NCBI GenBank assembly: GCA_016188575.1 | Contig: JACPHN010000032.1 | Location: forward strand, 62,001-126,000 | Source of the DNA: Candidatus Schekmanbacteria bacterium | GTDB taxonomy: Bacteria > CSSED10-310 > JACPHN01 | Reading direction: 5' to 3' | DNA: 64,000 nt | The notes under the pieces: generated by a model | Told to the model about the DNA's origin: nothing | Database searches by the model: none | The model's input: only the letters and a program-made list of their open reading frames with translations | Shown: one piece after another, positions 26,709 through 36,250 of the stretch | How positions within the stretch are numbered: the first letter of the stretch is position 1 | How the letters are laid out: each line of letters begins with the position of its first letter | Position numbers and translations under genes: made by a program

Positions 26709-26805
26709 GGCGCGGCCATCTTGCAGTCAGATGGTGTTCTGGTGTAGAGCCAATGACGGGATTGCCTCATTCCTGCAGATCGTACCTCCCATGCAGGGGA
26801 ATGCC

Positions 26806-28182
26806 GTGAGAATCGTCTTTGCCGCAGAAGCAGCCGAGTTGACGCAATTTGCCGCGATTCTGGAGGACCGCATGGGCTCGGCGCTCGCGCGGGTCACGTC
26901 GTTGGCGGAGCTGCACGAAGCGCTCATCGAACCGTGCGACGCGGTCATTCTCACCCGCAAGGTCGGCGGCAAGGACCTCCTGACGTTTCTGTCGGCCTAT
27001 CGCGATCGGTTTCCCGGGCGCACGGTGTTGCTGGGAACGTCGCAGGATTTCGCTCGGCCGGGGATCCCCGAGAAGGTTGCTCGCCTCGATCGTACGCTGC
27101 CCGCCGTCGAGCTCGCGGCGCGCTGCGCGGCGATGATCGGCAAGGAGTCCCGCAACGTCAGGCCGGAGCTCGTGGCAAGGCTGCGCAATCGCGCCGCAGC
27201 GGCACCGAGAGAGCTTGCTGAGGCCGTCCCGGCGGGCGCTTCCAACGTCCTTGAACAGGCCTACGGGCGCGCCCTGGCGCTGGCGCGCTCCCCGCTCGCC
27301 TTGCTCCTGTGCGGTCCATTCGGCGTGGGCAAACGCGTCCTGGCCGCGGCCGTGCATCGCGGCTCCAAGCGGCCGGGTGCTCTCGTGGAGCTGGACCTGA
27401 CCGAACCGTCCGACGTCGACGCCGCGGCCGCCGTCGCTGGGGCCTCCTCCGAAGCGTTCGCGGGCAGTCTGGTCGTTTCCTGGACCGGCACCATCGGGGC
27501 AGCCGCTCAACGCGGGCTGATCGAGGCGTCACGAGCGGGGACCCGCGTGATTCTCTGCTGGCATCGGCCCGAGAGCTCGCCGCCGGTGCGCACGGAGCTA
27601 GTCTTCCTTCGGCCTGACCTCGAGCTGGCGGCGGCCTCCACCCTGGTGTGGGTTCCGCCGCTCAGCACGCGCGGTGAGGATCTCGACGTCGCGATCGAGC
27701 GCGAAATCCGCCGCGCCGAGAGCGCCATGGAGCTTGCCCCCGAAAGCTTCGGGCTGACTGCGGACGCGACGCGCGCTCTGCATCGCCATTCGTGGCCAGG
27801 CAATGAGGCCGAGCTCGCGGCGCTAATCGAGGTGGCCGCTCACGTCGCGCGCTTCCGCAACAGCACGGTGATCGATTTGGAAGACCTGCCGCGCCTGTCC
27901 GTGGTGATGGAGATCCCGGCACCCGAGGCGCGAGGGGCCGGGCAAGACGCGCTCGCGGAGAACCTGTCCGCGGCGCCCGCCGGCGGCGAGCCGGCCATTG
28001 ACAGCGCCGGCGCCCCGTCGCTGCTGTCGCCCGTACCCGTGTTGGAAGCCACAACCGAGTCGCGTCCTGCGCCGGCAGTCGAGGGTAGCGAACCTGGCGC
28101 CGCGCGGGAAGAGGCGCGCGCGGCCGGTCTCTTTGAGACCGAAGCGTTCCGCGATAAGTTCGAGCACTGGAAAACGCCTTGA
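26806..28182 (+). CDS. Degenerate sigma-54-activator-like ATPase
   Basis: 458 aa from a GTG at 26806 with AGGGG upstream; ATG at 26791 is the alternative. The N-terminal ~120 residues look like a receiver-type fold (VRIVFAAEAAELTQFAAILE; DAVILTRKVGGKDLLTFLSA). Next is an AAA+ domain with Walker A CGPFGVGKR and the helper motif HSWPGNEAELAALIEVA of NtrC-family activators. The GAFTGA loop and a clear Walker B are absent, and no Fis-type HTH follows, only an acidic Ala/Pro/Glu-rich tail. It is therefore unlikely to activate sigma-54 directly. Its stop is fused to the next start (TTGA). Confidence 0.65.
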   Translation: MRIVFAAEAAELTQFAAILEDRMGSALARVTSLAELHEALIEPCDAVILTRKVGGKDLLTFLSAYRDRFPGRTVLLGTSQDFARPGIPEKVARLDRTLPAVELAARCAAMIGKESRNVRPELVARLRNRAAAAPRELAEAVPAGASNVLEQAYGRALALARSPLALLLCGPFGVGKRVLAAAVHRGSKRPGALVELDLTEPSDVDAAAAVAGASSEAFAGSLVVSWTGTIGAAAQRGLIEASRAGTRVILCWHRPESSPPVRTELVFLRPDLELAAASTLVWVPPLSTRGEDLDVAIEREIRRAESAMELAPESFGLTADATRALHRHSWPGNEAELAALIEVAAHVARFRNSTVIDLEDLPRLSVVMEIPAPEARGAGQDALAENLSAAPAGGEPAIDSAGAPSLLSPVPVLEATTESRPAPAVEGSEPGAAREEARAAGLFETEAFRDKFEHWKTP

Positions 28183-29285
28183 GGGCACGCCTGGTTGCAG
28201 CGGCCCTGGCAATCGCCGCCACTCTCTCCTGCGGCGAGCCACTACCCGATTGGCGGGCGATGGAAGAGCAACTTCGCACTTCCTACCTCGGCGTCGCCGC
28301 CGCGCCCCAGGATCCCGCCATTCGCGTTTACCTCCTGGATCCCGAGCTGAAGGAGCTGGCCCTGGGCGCGCTGGGTAGGCAGGCCGACTTCCCCGAGCAC
28401 GCGGCCGCGGTATTGGCCTTGCGAAAGTGGATCGCCGCTTCTACCGCGCGCGTGGTCGACGCCGAAACGCTCCTCGTCATCGGTACCAAGGACTATCCAT
28501 CCCGAGTCGTGGTGGCGCGGTTCAACGCTACCGGCAGCCGACTGGCGCGCCTCGGCGAGGAGCTCAGGATCGGCGATGAGCTGGCGGCAGCGCTCGAAAA
28601 ACTGCAGCGCTTCTTTCGAGACCGCCGCACCACGCCCTATCGTCTCGTCTCTACGGACCGCCTCCGCAGCGCCCTTGAAAACCCCAGGAGCGTGACCGCA
28701 CTGCAGATGCTCTGTGACGCGGCGGCAGTAGACCAGCGCAGCGAGCTGGGCGGGCTCCTGCTGCTGCGCGACACCACCGGCGGCCCGGAAATCACCACCG
28801 TGGACATTCCCAGCCGCTGGCGGCGCACCGCTGACGCGATTCAGCGAGCTCGCGGCGACTTCGCGGCCGGCCTGGAGCTCCTGGACCATTCGCCAGGCCT
28901 TTTCGCGCTCGCAGAATCCGAATTCCGCGTCGCCCAACGTGAAGTTCACAAGAACTTCCCCCTCGCGACCCGCGCGGCGCGGCTGGAAACCTTCTGGGAC
29001 CTCTGCCTATTCAAGATTCGCATGACGTACGAGCGTGACGACACCGAGCTCGTGCGCGCGGTGCTCGGCGGCGTGCACGGGTACTACGTCGGCGACTTTC
29101 ACGTGCATCCACCCGACAACGACCCCTCGCTTGAGGACAAGATGGTCAGCATGGTCGAACGGGTTCTCGTTGTCGTGCCGCGGCCGCGCGGTGGCGGCTT
29201 CGACCTCGTCGATCTGTTTCACACCGCTCCCGACAAGCCGTCGCGCCGCGCCATCAAGGTGCGCAATGGACGCCTCGTCGACTAG
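28179..29285 (+). CDS. Putative lipoprotein with JAMM-like HxH...S..D motif
   Basis: 368 aa from a TTG that overlaps the previous stop (TTGA). The N-terminus LVAAALAIAATLSCGEP is a lipoprotein signal with Cys at the lipobox. The C-terminal region has VGDFHVHPPDNDPSLEDK (His308, His310, Ser317, Asp320), close to the metal-binding HxHx(7)SxxD motif of JAB/MPN metalloproteases but one residue shorter in the spacer, followed by a beta strand VLVVVPRPRGGGFDLVDLF. The middle is helical and unassigned. It could be an envelope deubiquitinase-fold peptidase or a non-catalytic relative. Confidence 0.6.
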   Translation: MRARLVAAALAIAATLSCGEPLPDWRAMEEQLRTSYLGVAAAPQDPAIRVYLLDPELKELALGALGRQADFPEHAAAVLALRKWIAASTARVVDAETLLVIGTKDYPSRVVVARFNATGSRLARLGEELRIGDELAAALEKLQRFFRDRRTTPYRLVSTDRLRSALENPRSVTALQMLCDAAAVDQRSELGGLLLLRDTTGGPEITTVDIPSRWRRTADAIQRARGDFAAGLELLDHSPGLFALAESEFRVAQREVHKNFPLATRAARLETFWDLCLFKIRMTYERDDTELVRAVLGGVHGYYVGDFHVHPPDNDPSLEDKMVSMVERVLVVVPRPRGGGFDLVDLFHTAPDKPSRRAIKVRNGRLVD

Positions 29286-29412
29286 TGCTTTCCGCACAGC
29301 TTGCAGTCGAATCAGGCGAACCTGGCACGAACGCGGCCATCTCGCTAAGCTGGCTGTTTAACAGAGTGCCGGCTCCGCACCCGGCGCGGACGCCAATCAA
29401 AGGAGGCAAGCA

Positions 29413-30222
29413 ATGCTCAAACGAACACACCACAGGCTCGGCGGCGGCGGTTGTAGGCTTCGCTGCATGGCGCTCGCGTCCTTGCTCCTCGGTGGACTTT
29501 TCTTCCTGACTGTTCAGGCTGTCCCCACCGCGGCGCAGGAGACCCCCGGAGAACCGACAGCGGCTGCGGAGCCCGCCGCGCCGGCCGGCGACACCGCTGA
29601 ACCTACTCCGACCCCAACCGATCAGAGCACGTCACCAGCCGCCGAAGCAACCCCGCAAGACGCCGCCATCGAGTTCCAGGTCGAAGAGGACAAGGACAAG
29701 GAGAAAACCGAAACGAAAGCTACGCCCGCCGACGAGCTGCAATGGAAAGCCGCGGAGCTCATCAAGGGCAAGAGCTACGCGGAGGCAGAGCGCATTCTCA
29801 AGGAGGCCGTCGACCTGTCGCCCAAGGACGAGAAGCTCGGAGAGCTGCTGCGCCAGGTCAGAGGCCAGCTCGGCAATCAGGCGGCAGGCCTGGAGACCGA
29901 AACGACCGCGCTGGACGAGCTCGCGAAAGCCGCGGCGAAACCCGAGCCGACGCCGACCAGCGTCCCGGAGAACTTCGTCAAGGATGAGTCGTACTGGAAA
30001 GGCCGCAAGGACACACTGCAGACGGAAGTCGCTGACCTCAAGAAGCAACTCGCTGACGTCGATCGATTGCTCTGGAACGACGACGGGTCCATGACGGAGT
30101 ATCAGGACCTGCAGAAAAAGCAGGAAGAGCTTCGCAAGGCGCTGGCTGAGAAGCAAGGAGAGCTCGGCAACGTGGACGACGAGGCCAAGGACGAAGGCGC
30201 TCCTCCGGGGTGGACTCGCTAG
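29413..30222 (+). CDS. Exported protein with TPR-like and coiled-coil regions
   Basis: 269 aa with a perfect AGGAGG ribosome binding site. A signal sequence (LASLLLGGLFFLTVQAVPTAAQ) is followed by a Pro/Thr/Ala/Glu-rich low-complexity linker (~35-100). A single TPR-like helix pair (AAELIKGKSYAEAERILKEAV) lies near 115-140. A C-terminal coiled coil (LQTEVADLKKQLADVDRLL; LQKKQEELRKALAEKQGEL) runs ~195-255. It is probably a periplasmic structural or assembly factor. No family is recognised. Confidence 0.8.
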   Translation: MLKRTHHRLGGGGCRLRCMALASLLLGGLFFLTVQAVPTAAQETPGEPTAAAEPAAPAGDTAEPTPTPTDQSTSPAAEATPQDAAIEFQVEEDKDKEKTETKATPADELQWKAAELIKGKSYAEAERILKEAVDLSPKDEKLGELLRQVRGQLGNQAAGLETETTALDELAKAAAKPEPTPTSVPENFVKDESYWKGRKDTLQTEVADLKKQLADVDRLLWNDDGSMTEYQDLQKKQEELRKALAEKQGELGNVDDEAKDEGAPPGWTR

Positions 30223-30301
30223 CCGCCTGCGCCCTCCTCTGCCGCCGACGCCGCGAGAGGCGGCCAGCAGCGGAGCAGGGGGGAAGCCCGAGCGTTACCA
30301 C

Positions 30302-31093
30302 CTACGCGCCCCGGCGTCGGGACTTGATCGCGAGGCCGACGCCGCAGGCGCAGACTGCGACGCTGATCATTTGCGCCAGAGTTAGCGCGGCAAACATGCG
30401 ATCATCCTTGACGCGGAAAAATTCTACGATGAATCGCTCGATGCCCATGAGCGTCAGGCAGCACCCGAGCAGAAATCCCCGCGGCCGGTCGCCGAGCCGG
30501 AGGCGGTAAAGGATCGCGAACACGACCAGGCTCAGCCCAATCTCGTAGAGCTGGGTCGGATGCACGGCGAGTACCGTCGTGTCCGAGAAACTGGGAGGAA
30601 GGCTGAAGCCGAAATGCTCGCGCAGATTCCTCACGGTGGACGGCGGTGACCCATTTGGGAAAACGATGCCGAGCCAACTGTCGGTAGGCCGCCCATAGTC
30701 GTCTCCGACGAGAAAGCAGCCAACGCGGCCGAAGGCATAGCCGAGCGGCACGAACACGGCGACGGAATCGACGACCTCGCGGAGCGGCAGGCGGTGGCGG
30801 AGAGCATACAGCAAAACGAGCGACGCGCCGCCGATGAAACCACCGTACCAGACGAGCCCGCCGCGGGAGACCAGCGCCCAAGGGTCCTGATGAAGTATGG
30901 CGTAGTAGATCTTCGCACCGACGACGCCGCCGAGAGCCGCCCGCCAGACGATCTCAAACGCCCACTGTGGATCCAGATTCCGGCGCCCAAGCTCGCGACA
31001 AAGAAGCCACCCGGTCACGATAAAGGCAACCGACATCATCAGCCCGTAGGAGCTCAGTGTGAAGCCCCTAATCTCGAAAATGACAGGGTACAT
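30302..31093 (-). CDS. lgt: Prolipoprotein diacylglyceryl transferase
   Basis: 263 aa integral membrane protein. It has the Lgt signature GRVGCFLVGDDYGRPTDSWL, where the family has GR.gNf...E..G..t..p.g, and the N-terminal pattern IFEIRGFTLSSYGLMM. At least six hydrophobic helices are visible (for example the one around ALGGVVGAKIYYAILHQ). It transfers diacylglycerol from phosphatidylglycerol to the lipobox Cys of prolipoproteins in the inner membrane, and would act on lipoproteins such as the one encoded at 28179. Confidence 0.9.
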   Translation of the reverse strand: MYPVIFEIRGFTLSSYGLMMSVAFIVTGWLLCRELGRRNLDPQWAFEIVWRAALGGVVGAKIYYAILHQDPWALVSRGGLVWYGGFIGGASLVLLYALRHRLPLREVVDSVAVFVPLGYAFGRVGCFLVGDDYGRPTDSWLGIVFPNGSPPSTVRNLREHFGFSLPPSFSDTTVLAVHPTQLYEIGLSLVVFAILYRLRLGDRPRGFLLGCCLTLMGIERFIVEFFRVKDDRMFAALTLAQMISVAVCACGVGLAIKSRRRGA

Positions 31094-31161
31094 GCTGAGA
31101 ATTCCAAGGAAGTTTCAGGTTATGGCCAATTGTGGCGAGCGGCAGGGTGCAGCGGCGCGAC

Positions 31162-32829
31162 TCAGGGATCATCGGGCATGACCAAGCCGATGATTGCGAA
31201 GCGATAGAGGATCTCACGCACGTGCTCGGGTTCCATCGCGGCTTCGGCCGCGATCTCGAGAATCGTCGCGGGGCGCGAAAGCGCCAGGCTCACCTCGCGC
31301 TCGTCATCGGTGAGCGTAAACCCCGTAATCTGGCTCGGCTGTTCCAGCGGCAGTACCTTGCTGCTCAGTCCCGAGAACATCTCCTGCGAGAGCTGTCGCG
31401 CCTCGAGGCCGCGCAGCCCCTCAAGGACTAACGTTTGCCAGGATGCGTGTATCGTCTGCACATCTCCCTTGGGCATGGAGTCCACAATCCGAAACGTCCC
31501 GACCTGCCAGCCCAGCATCTCGTGAACGGCTTCCTCTCCCGCGACTTCCCCGGTAGTCGCGTGCAGAGGGCGACCCCGCCGGAGCTCGACAGACCCGAAC
31601 GCGACCGGCCCCTGAACTTCGATGACGCCGGTGCGGCCTGCCACTGCCACATTCCTGATGATCTCCCCAAGAGACAGGTCAGCGAGCAGACCCTCTCCGG
31701 CCAGGCCGCGCAGGGTCGCGGCGGTAAGGTAACGAACGGTCGCCACCCTTATCCGCTCGACCAACGACACGACCTCGCGGATTTCGCGTCCCCCCTTCGC
31801 CGGTAGCGAGCCACCGGCAACCGGCGCCTGGGAACCCAACGCCATCGCGATTCTTCGCATCGGCGCCCCAACCTCGTGGCACGACCACACGGAGAGAATG
31901 ACCAGAACCAGCACGAGACTCACATTCAGAATCGCCACCACCACCAGCATCCGATGACTTTCGGCCGCGAATCGCGAGGTAGCGAGACCGAGGAACACCG
32001 TTCCGCGGCGCACGCCGTCGCGCACGAAAAGCGGCGTCACCACGTCCGCAACCATCTCACCAAGCGCTTCGTCATAAGTTCGGGTCACGGTTTGCCCGGC
32101 AGCAGCCGCGTCTTCACCCCCGCCACCGGGTAGCGGGGCCGCCACCTTCCCCGCCACCGCCGGTTGCACGACGGACGCGATCCGGTGATCGCCCTGAGAA
32201 ACAATCGCATAGAGCACTTCGTTCTGCGCGAGGAGCTGGCGAAGCGCCGCCGCCAGCAGCGCCGGGTCACGGACCGGCAGCGCGCGCACCTTGAGCGATA
32301 CCCCGCGCGCGTAGCTCACGGATTTTTCGCGCTGCGCCTCGCGTGGGCGATCGGGAGCCAAAAGTAAACCCAGGCGAAGCGTACCCGCCCGACCATCCGC
32401 CCACGCCAGCGGCACCGCCACGTCGAGCACTTCCCGGCGCAAGGCGCGGTGGCTGAACTCCTGCACCAGTTCCACGCGAGCCTGGTCCGCCCGGCGAGCG
32501 ATGGGGTCATCGCCAGGCGAAATGGAGAGACGGCGATCACCGAACGCGGCTACTCGTCCGTCCCTGTCCGTGATGACGCCATACAGCAGGTTCGCGCTTG
32601 TCAAGCTTTCGGTCAGCGTCTGCTGCAGAAACTCGTAGTCCTGGCCTGCCAGCGCACTGGCGCAAATCGGTGAAAAGAGCTTTCCCATCAACCGCGCCTG
32701 GTCCTCGAACATGATCTCGAGCTGGCGGTTGTGATTGAACCAGACAGCGGTGTTGAGCACCGGAACGCAGGCAACCGCAATCAGCAATCGCAAGAAAATT
32801 GACCGGGCGAGCGAGCGTGGGCGCATCAC
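31162..32829 (-). CDS. Membrane sensor with periplasmic domains and C-terminal DUF4388-like domain
   Basis: 555 aa. An N-terminal membrane helix (FLRLLIAVACVPVLNTAVWF) starts a large periplasmic region of ~270 residues. A second helix, VVVAILNVSLVLVLVILSVW, at ~295-315 is followed by a HAMP-like linker. The cytoplasmic end has a DUF4388/PATAN-type domain (GVIEVQGPVAFGSVELRRGR, then HATTGEVAGEEAVHEML) and a winged-helix-like C-terminus. No kinase, cyclase or methyl-accepting region is present, so output is probably by protein interaction. It diverges from the nitrogen activator gene. Confidence 0.7.
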   Translation of the reverse strand: MMRPRSLARSIFLRLLIAVACVPVLNTAVWFNHNRQLEIMFEDQARLMGKLFSPICASALAGQDYEFLQQTLTESLTSANLLYGVITDRDGRVAAFGDRRLSISPGDDPIARRADQARVELVQEFSHRALRREVLDVAVPLAWADGRAGTLRLGLLLAPDRPREAQREKSVSYARGVSLKVRALPVRDPALLAAALRQLLAQNEVLYAIVSQGDHRIASVVQPAVAGKVAAPLPGGGGEDAAAAGQTVTRTYDEALGEMVADVVTPLFVRDGVRRGTVFLGLATSRFAAESHRMLVVVAILNVSLVLVLVILSVWSCHEVGAPMRRIAMALGSQAPVAGGSLPAKGGREIREVVSLVERIRVATVRYLTAATLRGLAGEGLLADLSLGEIIRNVAVAGRTGVIEVQGPVAFGSVELRRGRPLHATTGEVAGEEAVHEMLGWQVGTFRIVDSMPKGDVQTIHASWQTLVLEGLRGLEARQLSQEMFSGLSSKVLPLEQPSQITGFTLTDDEREVSLALSRPATILEIAAEAAMEPEHVREILYRFAIIGLVMPDDP

Positions 32830-33045
32830 AAAGCCGCGCCTCTTGCCACGAGCCCGCCGCCCGCCGGCAACAAGACCGGCTCCGGCATGCGGCCGCGGCG
32901 GCGGTAGGTGTGAGCGGACGAAAAATGTATCTGCATCTGAGGCAACCTATGCACACCCGTTGGCGATGCGTTTGCGGCAGTGACCGGGCGGTTATTATGG
33001 CATCGGCTCCAGGGACTGACCAGTCCGGACGCGTCGCGTGCCGAC

Positions 33046-33074
33046 TTGACGCGTCGCGCCATTTGTCCTACAAT
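33046..33074 (+). promoter_or_regulatory. Sigma-70-type promoter of the nitrogen activator gene
   Basis: TTGACG at 33046-33051, a 17-base spacer and TACAAT at 33069-33074, close to consensus in both boxes with ideal spacing. Transcription would start near 33081, about 33 bases before the ATG. Confidence 0.65.
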
Positions 33075-33081
33075 TTTGTAG
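33066..33081 (+). promoter_or_regulatory. Operator-like site TCCTAC-N6-GTAG covering the -10 box
   Basis: TCCTACAATTTTGTAG contains the inverted arms CTACAA and TTGTAG and fully covers the -10 hexamer. The same TCCTAC-N6-GTAG pattern recurs upstream of amtB. A protein bound here would block RNA polymerase, so autorepression by the encoded activator is the simplest reading. Confidence 0.5.
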
Positions 33082-33113
33082 CTAGCGATGACGTCCCTTA
33101 CCGAGCGCCAAGC

Positions 33114-34676
33114 ATGATCGCCACCGTGCCCCAGGACACCGACCGCAGGGTCAAAGAGCTATCCCTGCTATTCGAGATCAGCCGAATACTCGATCGCAGC
33201 GTGAACCTCAAGGAAGTGCTTGATCCCATCCTCGAGCTCATCGCGCGGCAGATGGATATGCAGCGCGCCATGCTGACGCTACTGGATCGCCGCTCCGGAG
33301 AAGTCTTCATCGAGGCGGCTTTCGGCCTGAGCGAACCGGAACGTGAGCGCGGCCGGTACAAGCTGGGGGAAGGCGTTACTGGAGAAGTCGTTGCCTCCGG
33401 GCGCGCTGCCGTGGTGCCGATCGTCGCCCTGGATCCGCGCTTCCTCAATCGCACCGGCGCCTTGCAAACGGGAAGCGGCGATGGCCACGTCTCGTTTGTG
33501 TGCGTCCCTGTCAAGCTCGGCGGCGAAGTCATTGGGGCATTGAGCGCCGACAGGCGCTTCGCCGGAGAGTCTACCACGCTAGACGATGCGCGCCTGCTCA
33601 GCATTGTCGCCTCGATGATCGCGGAGGCGGTCGGCCTCCGGCAGATTGCGGCCGCGGAGCAGCAACGCCTCATCGACGAGAACACCCGCCTGCAACAGGC
33701 GCTGCGGGAGCGTTTTCGCCCCTCCAATATGATCGGCACCGCGCGCTCCATGCAGGACGTGTACGATCTCGTCGCCCAGGTTGCGGGCTCGGGCACCACA
33801 GTGCTGCTGCGCGGCGAAAGCGGGACGGGCAAGGAGCTCGTCGCCAACGCCATTCACTATAACAGCCGCAGAGCCGACAAACCGTTCATCCGGGTCAACT
33901 GCGCGGCACTGACCGAAACGATCATTGAAAGCGAGCTGTTTGGTCACGAAAAAGGCGCGTTCACCGGCGCCACGTTGCAGCGCAAGGGTCGCTTCGAGCT
34001 CGCCAACGGCGGCACCTTGTTTCTCGATGAGGTCGGGGATCTTTCCGCGTCGACCCAGATCAAGCTGTTGCGGGTGCTGCAGGAACGGGAATTCGAGCGC
34101 GTCGGCGGCGCGACACCGATCAAGACCGATGTCCGCGTCATCGCCGCGACCAACCGCGATCTTGAAGCGCTAATCGAGTCCGGGCAGTTCCGACAGGATC
34201 TCTACTACCGGCTCAACGTCTTCCCAATTCACCTGCCGCCGTTGCGCAAGCGCGTCACCGATATACCAACCCTGGCGGACTACTTCGTCGAAAAATACAA
34301 CCAGCAGCACCAAAAGAACATTCGCCGGATTTCCACGCCGGCAATCGACATGCTGGTGGCCTACCACTGGCCCGGGAATGTGCGTGAGCTGGAAAACTGC
34401 ATCGAGCGCGCGGTGTTGCTGAGCAACGACGACGTCATTCACGGTCATCACCTGCCGCCGACGATCCAGACGGCGGAGGCCAGCGGTACGGCGTTCACCG
34501 GCACGTTGCAGGCGACGCTCGACGCCGTCGAGCGCGAGCTGCTCATGGATGCGCTGAAGTCGTCCCGCGGGAATATGGCGCTGGCAGCGCGCGCATTGGG
34601 GATCACCGAAAGGATCATGGGCCTGCGCGTCAAGAAGTTCGCCGTCGCACCCAAGCGCTTTCGCACAAAGACGTAG
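33114..34676 (+). CDS. NtrC/NifA-type activator (GAF-AAA-HTH)
   Basis: 520 aa. A GAF domain (residues ~20-180) senses a ligand or partner. The central AAA+ domain has Walker A GESGTGKE, the intact sigma-54 contact loop GAFTGA, Walker B GGTLFLDEVGD and the arginine-finger region FRQDLYYRLNVFP. The C-terminus is a Fis-type HTH (ALAARALGITERIMGLRVKK). The domain order is that of NifA. It lies immediately upstream of amtB-glnK with a sigma-54 promoter between, so it most likely activates those genes when nitrogen is short. A start at 33114 follows the promoter; earlier in-frame codons precede it. Confidence 0.9.
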   Translation: MIATVPQDTDRRVKELSLLFEISRILDRSVNLKEVLDPILELIARQMDMQRAMLTLLDRRSGEVFIEAAFGLSEPERERGRYKLGEGVTGEVVASGRAAVVPIVALDPRFLNRTGALQTGSGDGHVSFVCVPVKLGGEVIGALSADRRFAGESTTLDDARLLSIVASMIAEAVGLRQIAAAEQQRLIDENTRLQQALRERFRPSNMIGTARSMQDVYDLVAQVAGSGTTVLLRGESGTGKELVANAIHYNSRRADKPFIRVNCAALTETIIESELFGHEKGAFTGATLQRKGRFELANGGTLFLDEVGDLSASTQIKLLRVLQEREFERVGGATPIKTDVRVIAATNRDLEALIESGQFRQDLYYRLNVFPIHLPPLRKRVTDIPTLADYFVEKYNQQHQKNIRRISTPAIDMLVAYHWPGNVRELENCIERAVLLSNDDVIHGHHLPPTIQTAEASGTAFTGTLQATLDAVERELLMDALKSSRGNMALAARALGITERIMGLRVKKFAVAPKRFRTKT

Positions 34677-34689
34677 CCTCGGCGCGGCC

Positions 34690-34709
34690 ATCCTACGAAA
34701 GTGTAGGAT
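34690..34709 (+). promoter_or_regulatory. Activator site upstream of amtB (ATCCTAC-N6-GTAGGAT)
   Basis: A near-perfect inverted repeat with 7-base arms, sharing TCCTAC-N6-GTAG with the site on the activator's own promoter. Its centre is about 72 bases upstream of the predicted start, a normal distance for an enhancer of a sigma-54 promoter. It begins 14 bases after the activator stop codon. Confidence 0.55.
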
Positions 34710-34745
34710 TGTGACGCCACCATGCCCACGTATCCCACGCCCGCG

Positions 34746-34760
34746 TGGCCCGCGAATTGC
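34746..34760 (+). promoter_or_regulatory. Sigma-54 promoter of amtB-glnK
   Basis: TGGCCCGCGAATTGC matches the consensus TGGCACG-N4-TTGC at all but one position, with the invariant GG and GC dinucleotides exactly 10 bases apart. The predicted start is near 34772, leaving a leader of ~115 bases before the amtB start. Confidence 0.75.
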
Positions 34761-34887
34761 CGCGCCGCATCAACACCAGCGGGCTCGCTCGCGCCGGAAT
34801 AACCGACGCTGGCATGGTCCTTGCTTTCTCTCTGGTTACGAACCGCGCGATCGCGCGCGGCATACAGACAGCCAGGGAGGAATGCTC

Positions 34888-36225
34888 ATGGGCCTTGCCA
34901 GAAAGTCAGCCATTATCCTGTCGCTACTGGCGTTCTCGCTCGCCGGCGCGGCGCCGGCCATGTGCGTGCAAGCCACCGAGGAAGCCGCCAAACCGCTCTC
35001 CCCGGATGACGTCCTGTTTGTCGTCAACAACATCTGGATGCTCGTCGCCACCTTCCTGGTGTTCATGATGCACCTCGGATTCGCCACGCTCGAGGCCGGC
35101 CTGACCCAGGCCAAGAACACGGTGAATATCCTCTTCAAGAACACCTCGATCGTGGCCATCGGCGTGCTGACCTACGCGTTCATGGGTTTCAACTTGATGT
35201 ACCCGGGATCAGGCTACGCCGGCGGGTTTTTCGGCTTCTCGGGTTTCGGAATCGGCACCGATGTCGCCGGGCTGACCTCGGCCTATAACGTCGGCTACAC
35301 CTACTGGACCGACTTTCTGTTTCAGGCCATGTTCGCCGCCACCTCCGCGACGATCGTCTCGGGCGCCGTCGCCGAACGGGTCAAGCTCAGCTCCTTCCTC
35401 ATCTTTTCCGCGATTTACGTCGCCACGGTCTACCCCATCGTCGGGATGTGGCAGTGGGGCGGCGGCTGGTTGAACAAGCTCGGATTCCACGATTTTGCCG
35501 GCTCTACGATCGTGCACAGTGTCGGCGGGTGGGCGGCTCTTTCGGGCGTGATTGTGCTCGGTCCGCGCCTCGGCAAGTACGTCAACGGAAACATCCGGCC
35601 GATCATGGGGCATAACCTGCCGCTGGCGTGCATCGGGGTGTTTCTGCTGTGGTTCGGGTGGTATGGATTCAACGGCGGCTCCGTGTTGTCCGCCGCACCC
35701 GGCCCGGTCTCGCTGGTGTTCACGACCACAACGCTCGGCGCGGCCTCCGGTCTGGTCGCCGCAATGATTACGACGTGGATCGTCCACAAGAAGCCCGACT
35801 TCTCGATGGTGCTCAATGGAGCGCTGGCCGGATTGGTCGGCATCACCGCCGGGGCCGACGCCGTGACGCCGATGTCCTCGGTGCTCATCGGCGCCATTGC
35901 CGGGGTGCTCGTGGTGTTCTCGGTAATGACCATCGACAAGCTTCACCTCGACGATCCCGTCGGCGCCATTTCGGTGCACCTCGTGTGCGGCGTGTGGGGA
36001 ACGCTTGCCGTCGGCATCTTCAGCCCCGACTATCGGTTCCTTCCGCAGCTCACCGGCGTGATGGCCGCGGCGGCCTTTTGCTTTTCGAGCTCGTTCCTCC
36101 TGTTCTTCGTCATCAAGCGCCTGCTCGGCCTGCGCGTGAATGCCCATGAGGAGCTCCGCGGCCTGGACATCGGCGAGCACGGCATGGAAGCCTATAGCGG
36201 CTTCCAGGTGTTCGTGACCCAGTAG
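34888..36225 (+). CDS. amtB: Ammonium transporter
   Basis: 445 aa from the second of two close ATGs (34888), which has correct spacing from the GGGAGG ribosome binding site; the first, at 34882, is too close. It has a signal-like first helix and about 11 membrane helices. Amt family stretches include [58 protein letters not shown] and [16 protein letters not shown]. It carries ammonium into the cell. The PII gene follows after 25 bases, so the pair should be co-transcribed from the sigma-54 promoter, with PII blocking the channel when nitrogen is plentiful. Confidence 0.92.
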   Translation: MGLARKSAIILSLLAFSLAGAAPAMCVQATEEAAKPLSPDDVLFVVNNIWMLVATFLVFMMHLGFATLEAGLTQAKNTVNILFKNTSIVAIGVLTYAFMGFNLMYPGSGYAGGFFGFSGFGIGTDVAGLTSAYNVGYTYWTDFLFQAMFAATSATIVSGAVAERVKLSSFLIFSAIYVATVYPIVGMWQWGGGWLNKLGFHDFAGSTIVHSVGGWAALSGVIVLGPRLGKYVNGNIRPIMGHNLPLACIGVFLLWFGWYGFNGGSVLSAAPGPVSLVFTTTTLGAASGLVAAMITTWIVHKKPDFSMVLNGALAGLVGITAGADAVTPMSSVLIGAIAGVLVVFSVMTIDKLHLDDPVGAISVHLVCGVWGTLAVGIFSPDYRFLPQLTGVMAAAAFCFSSSFLLFFVIKRLLGLRVNAHEELRGLDIGEHGMEAYSGFQVFVTQ

Positions 36226-36250
36226 GGCGGCCGGCCACGGGAGTGAAACC

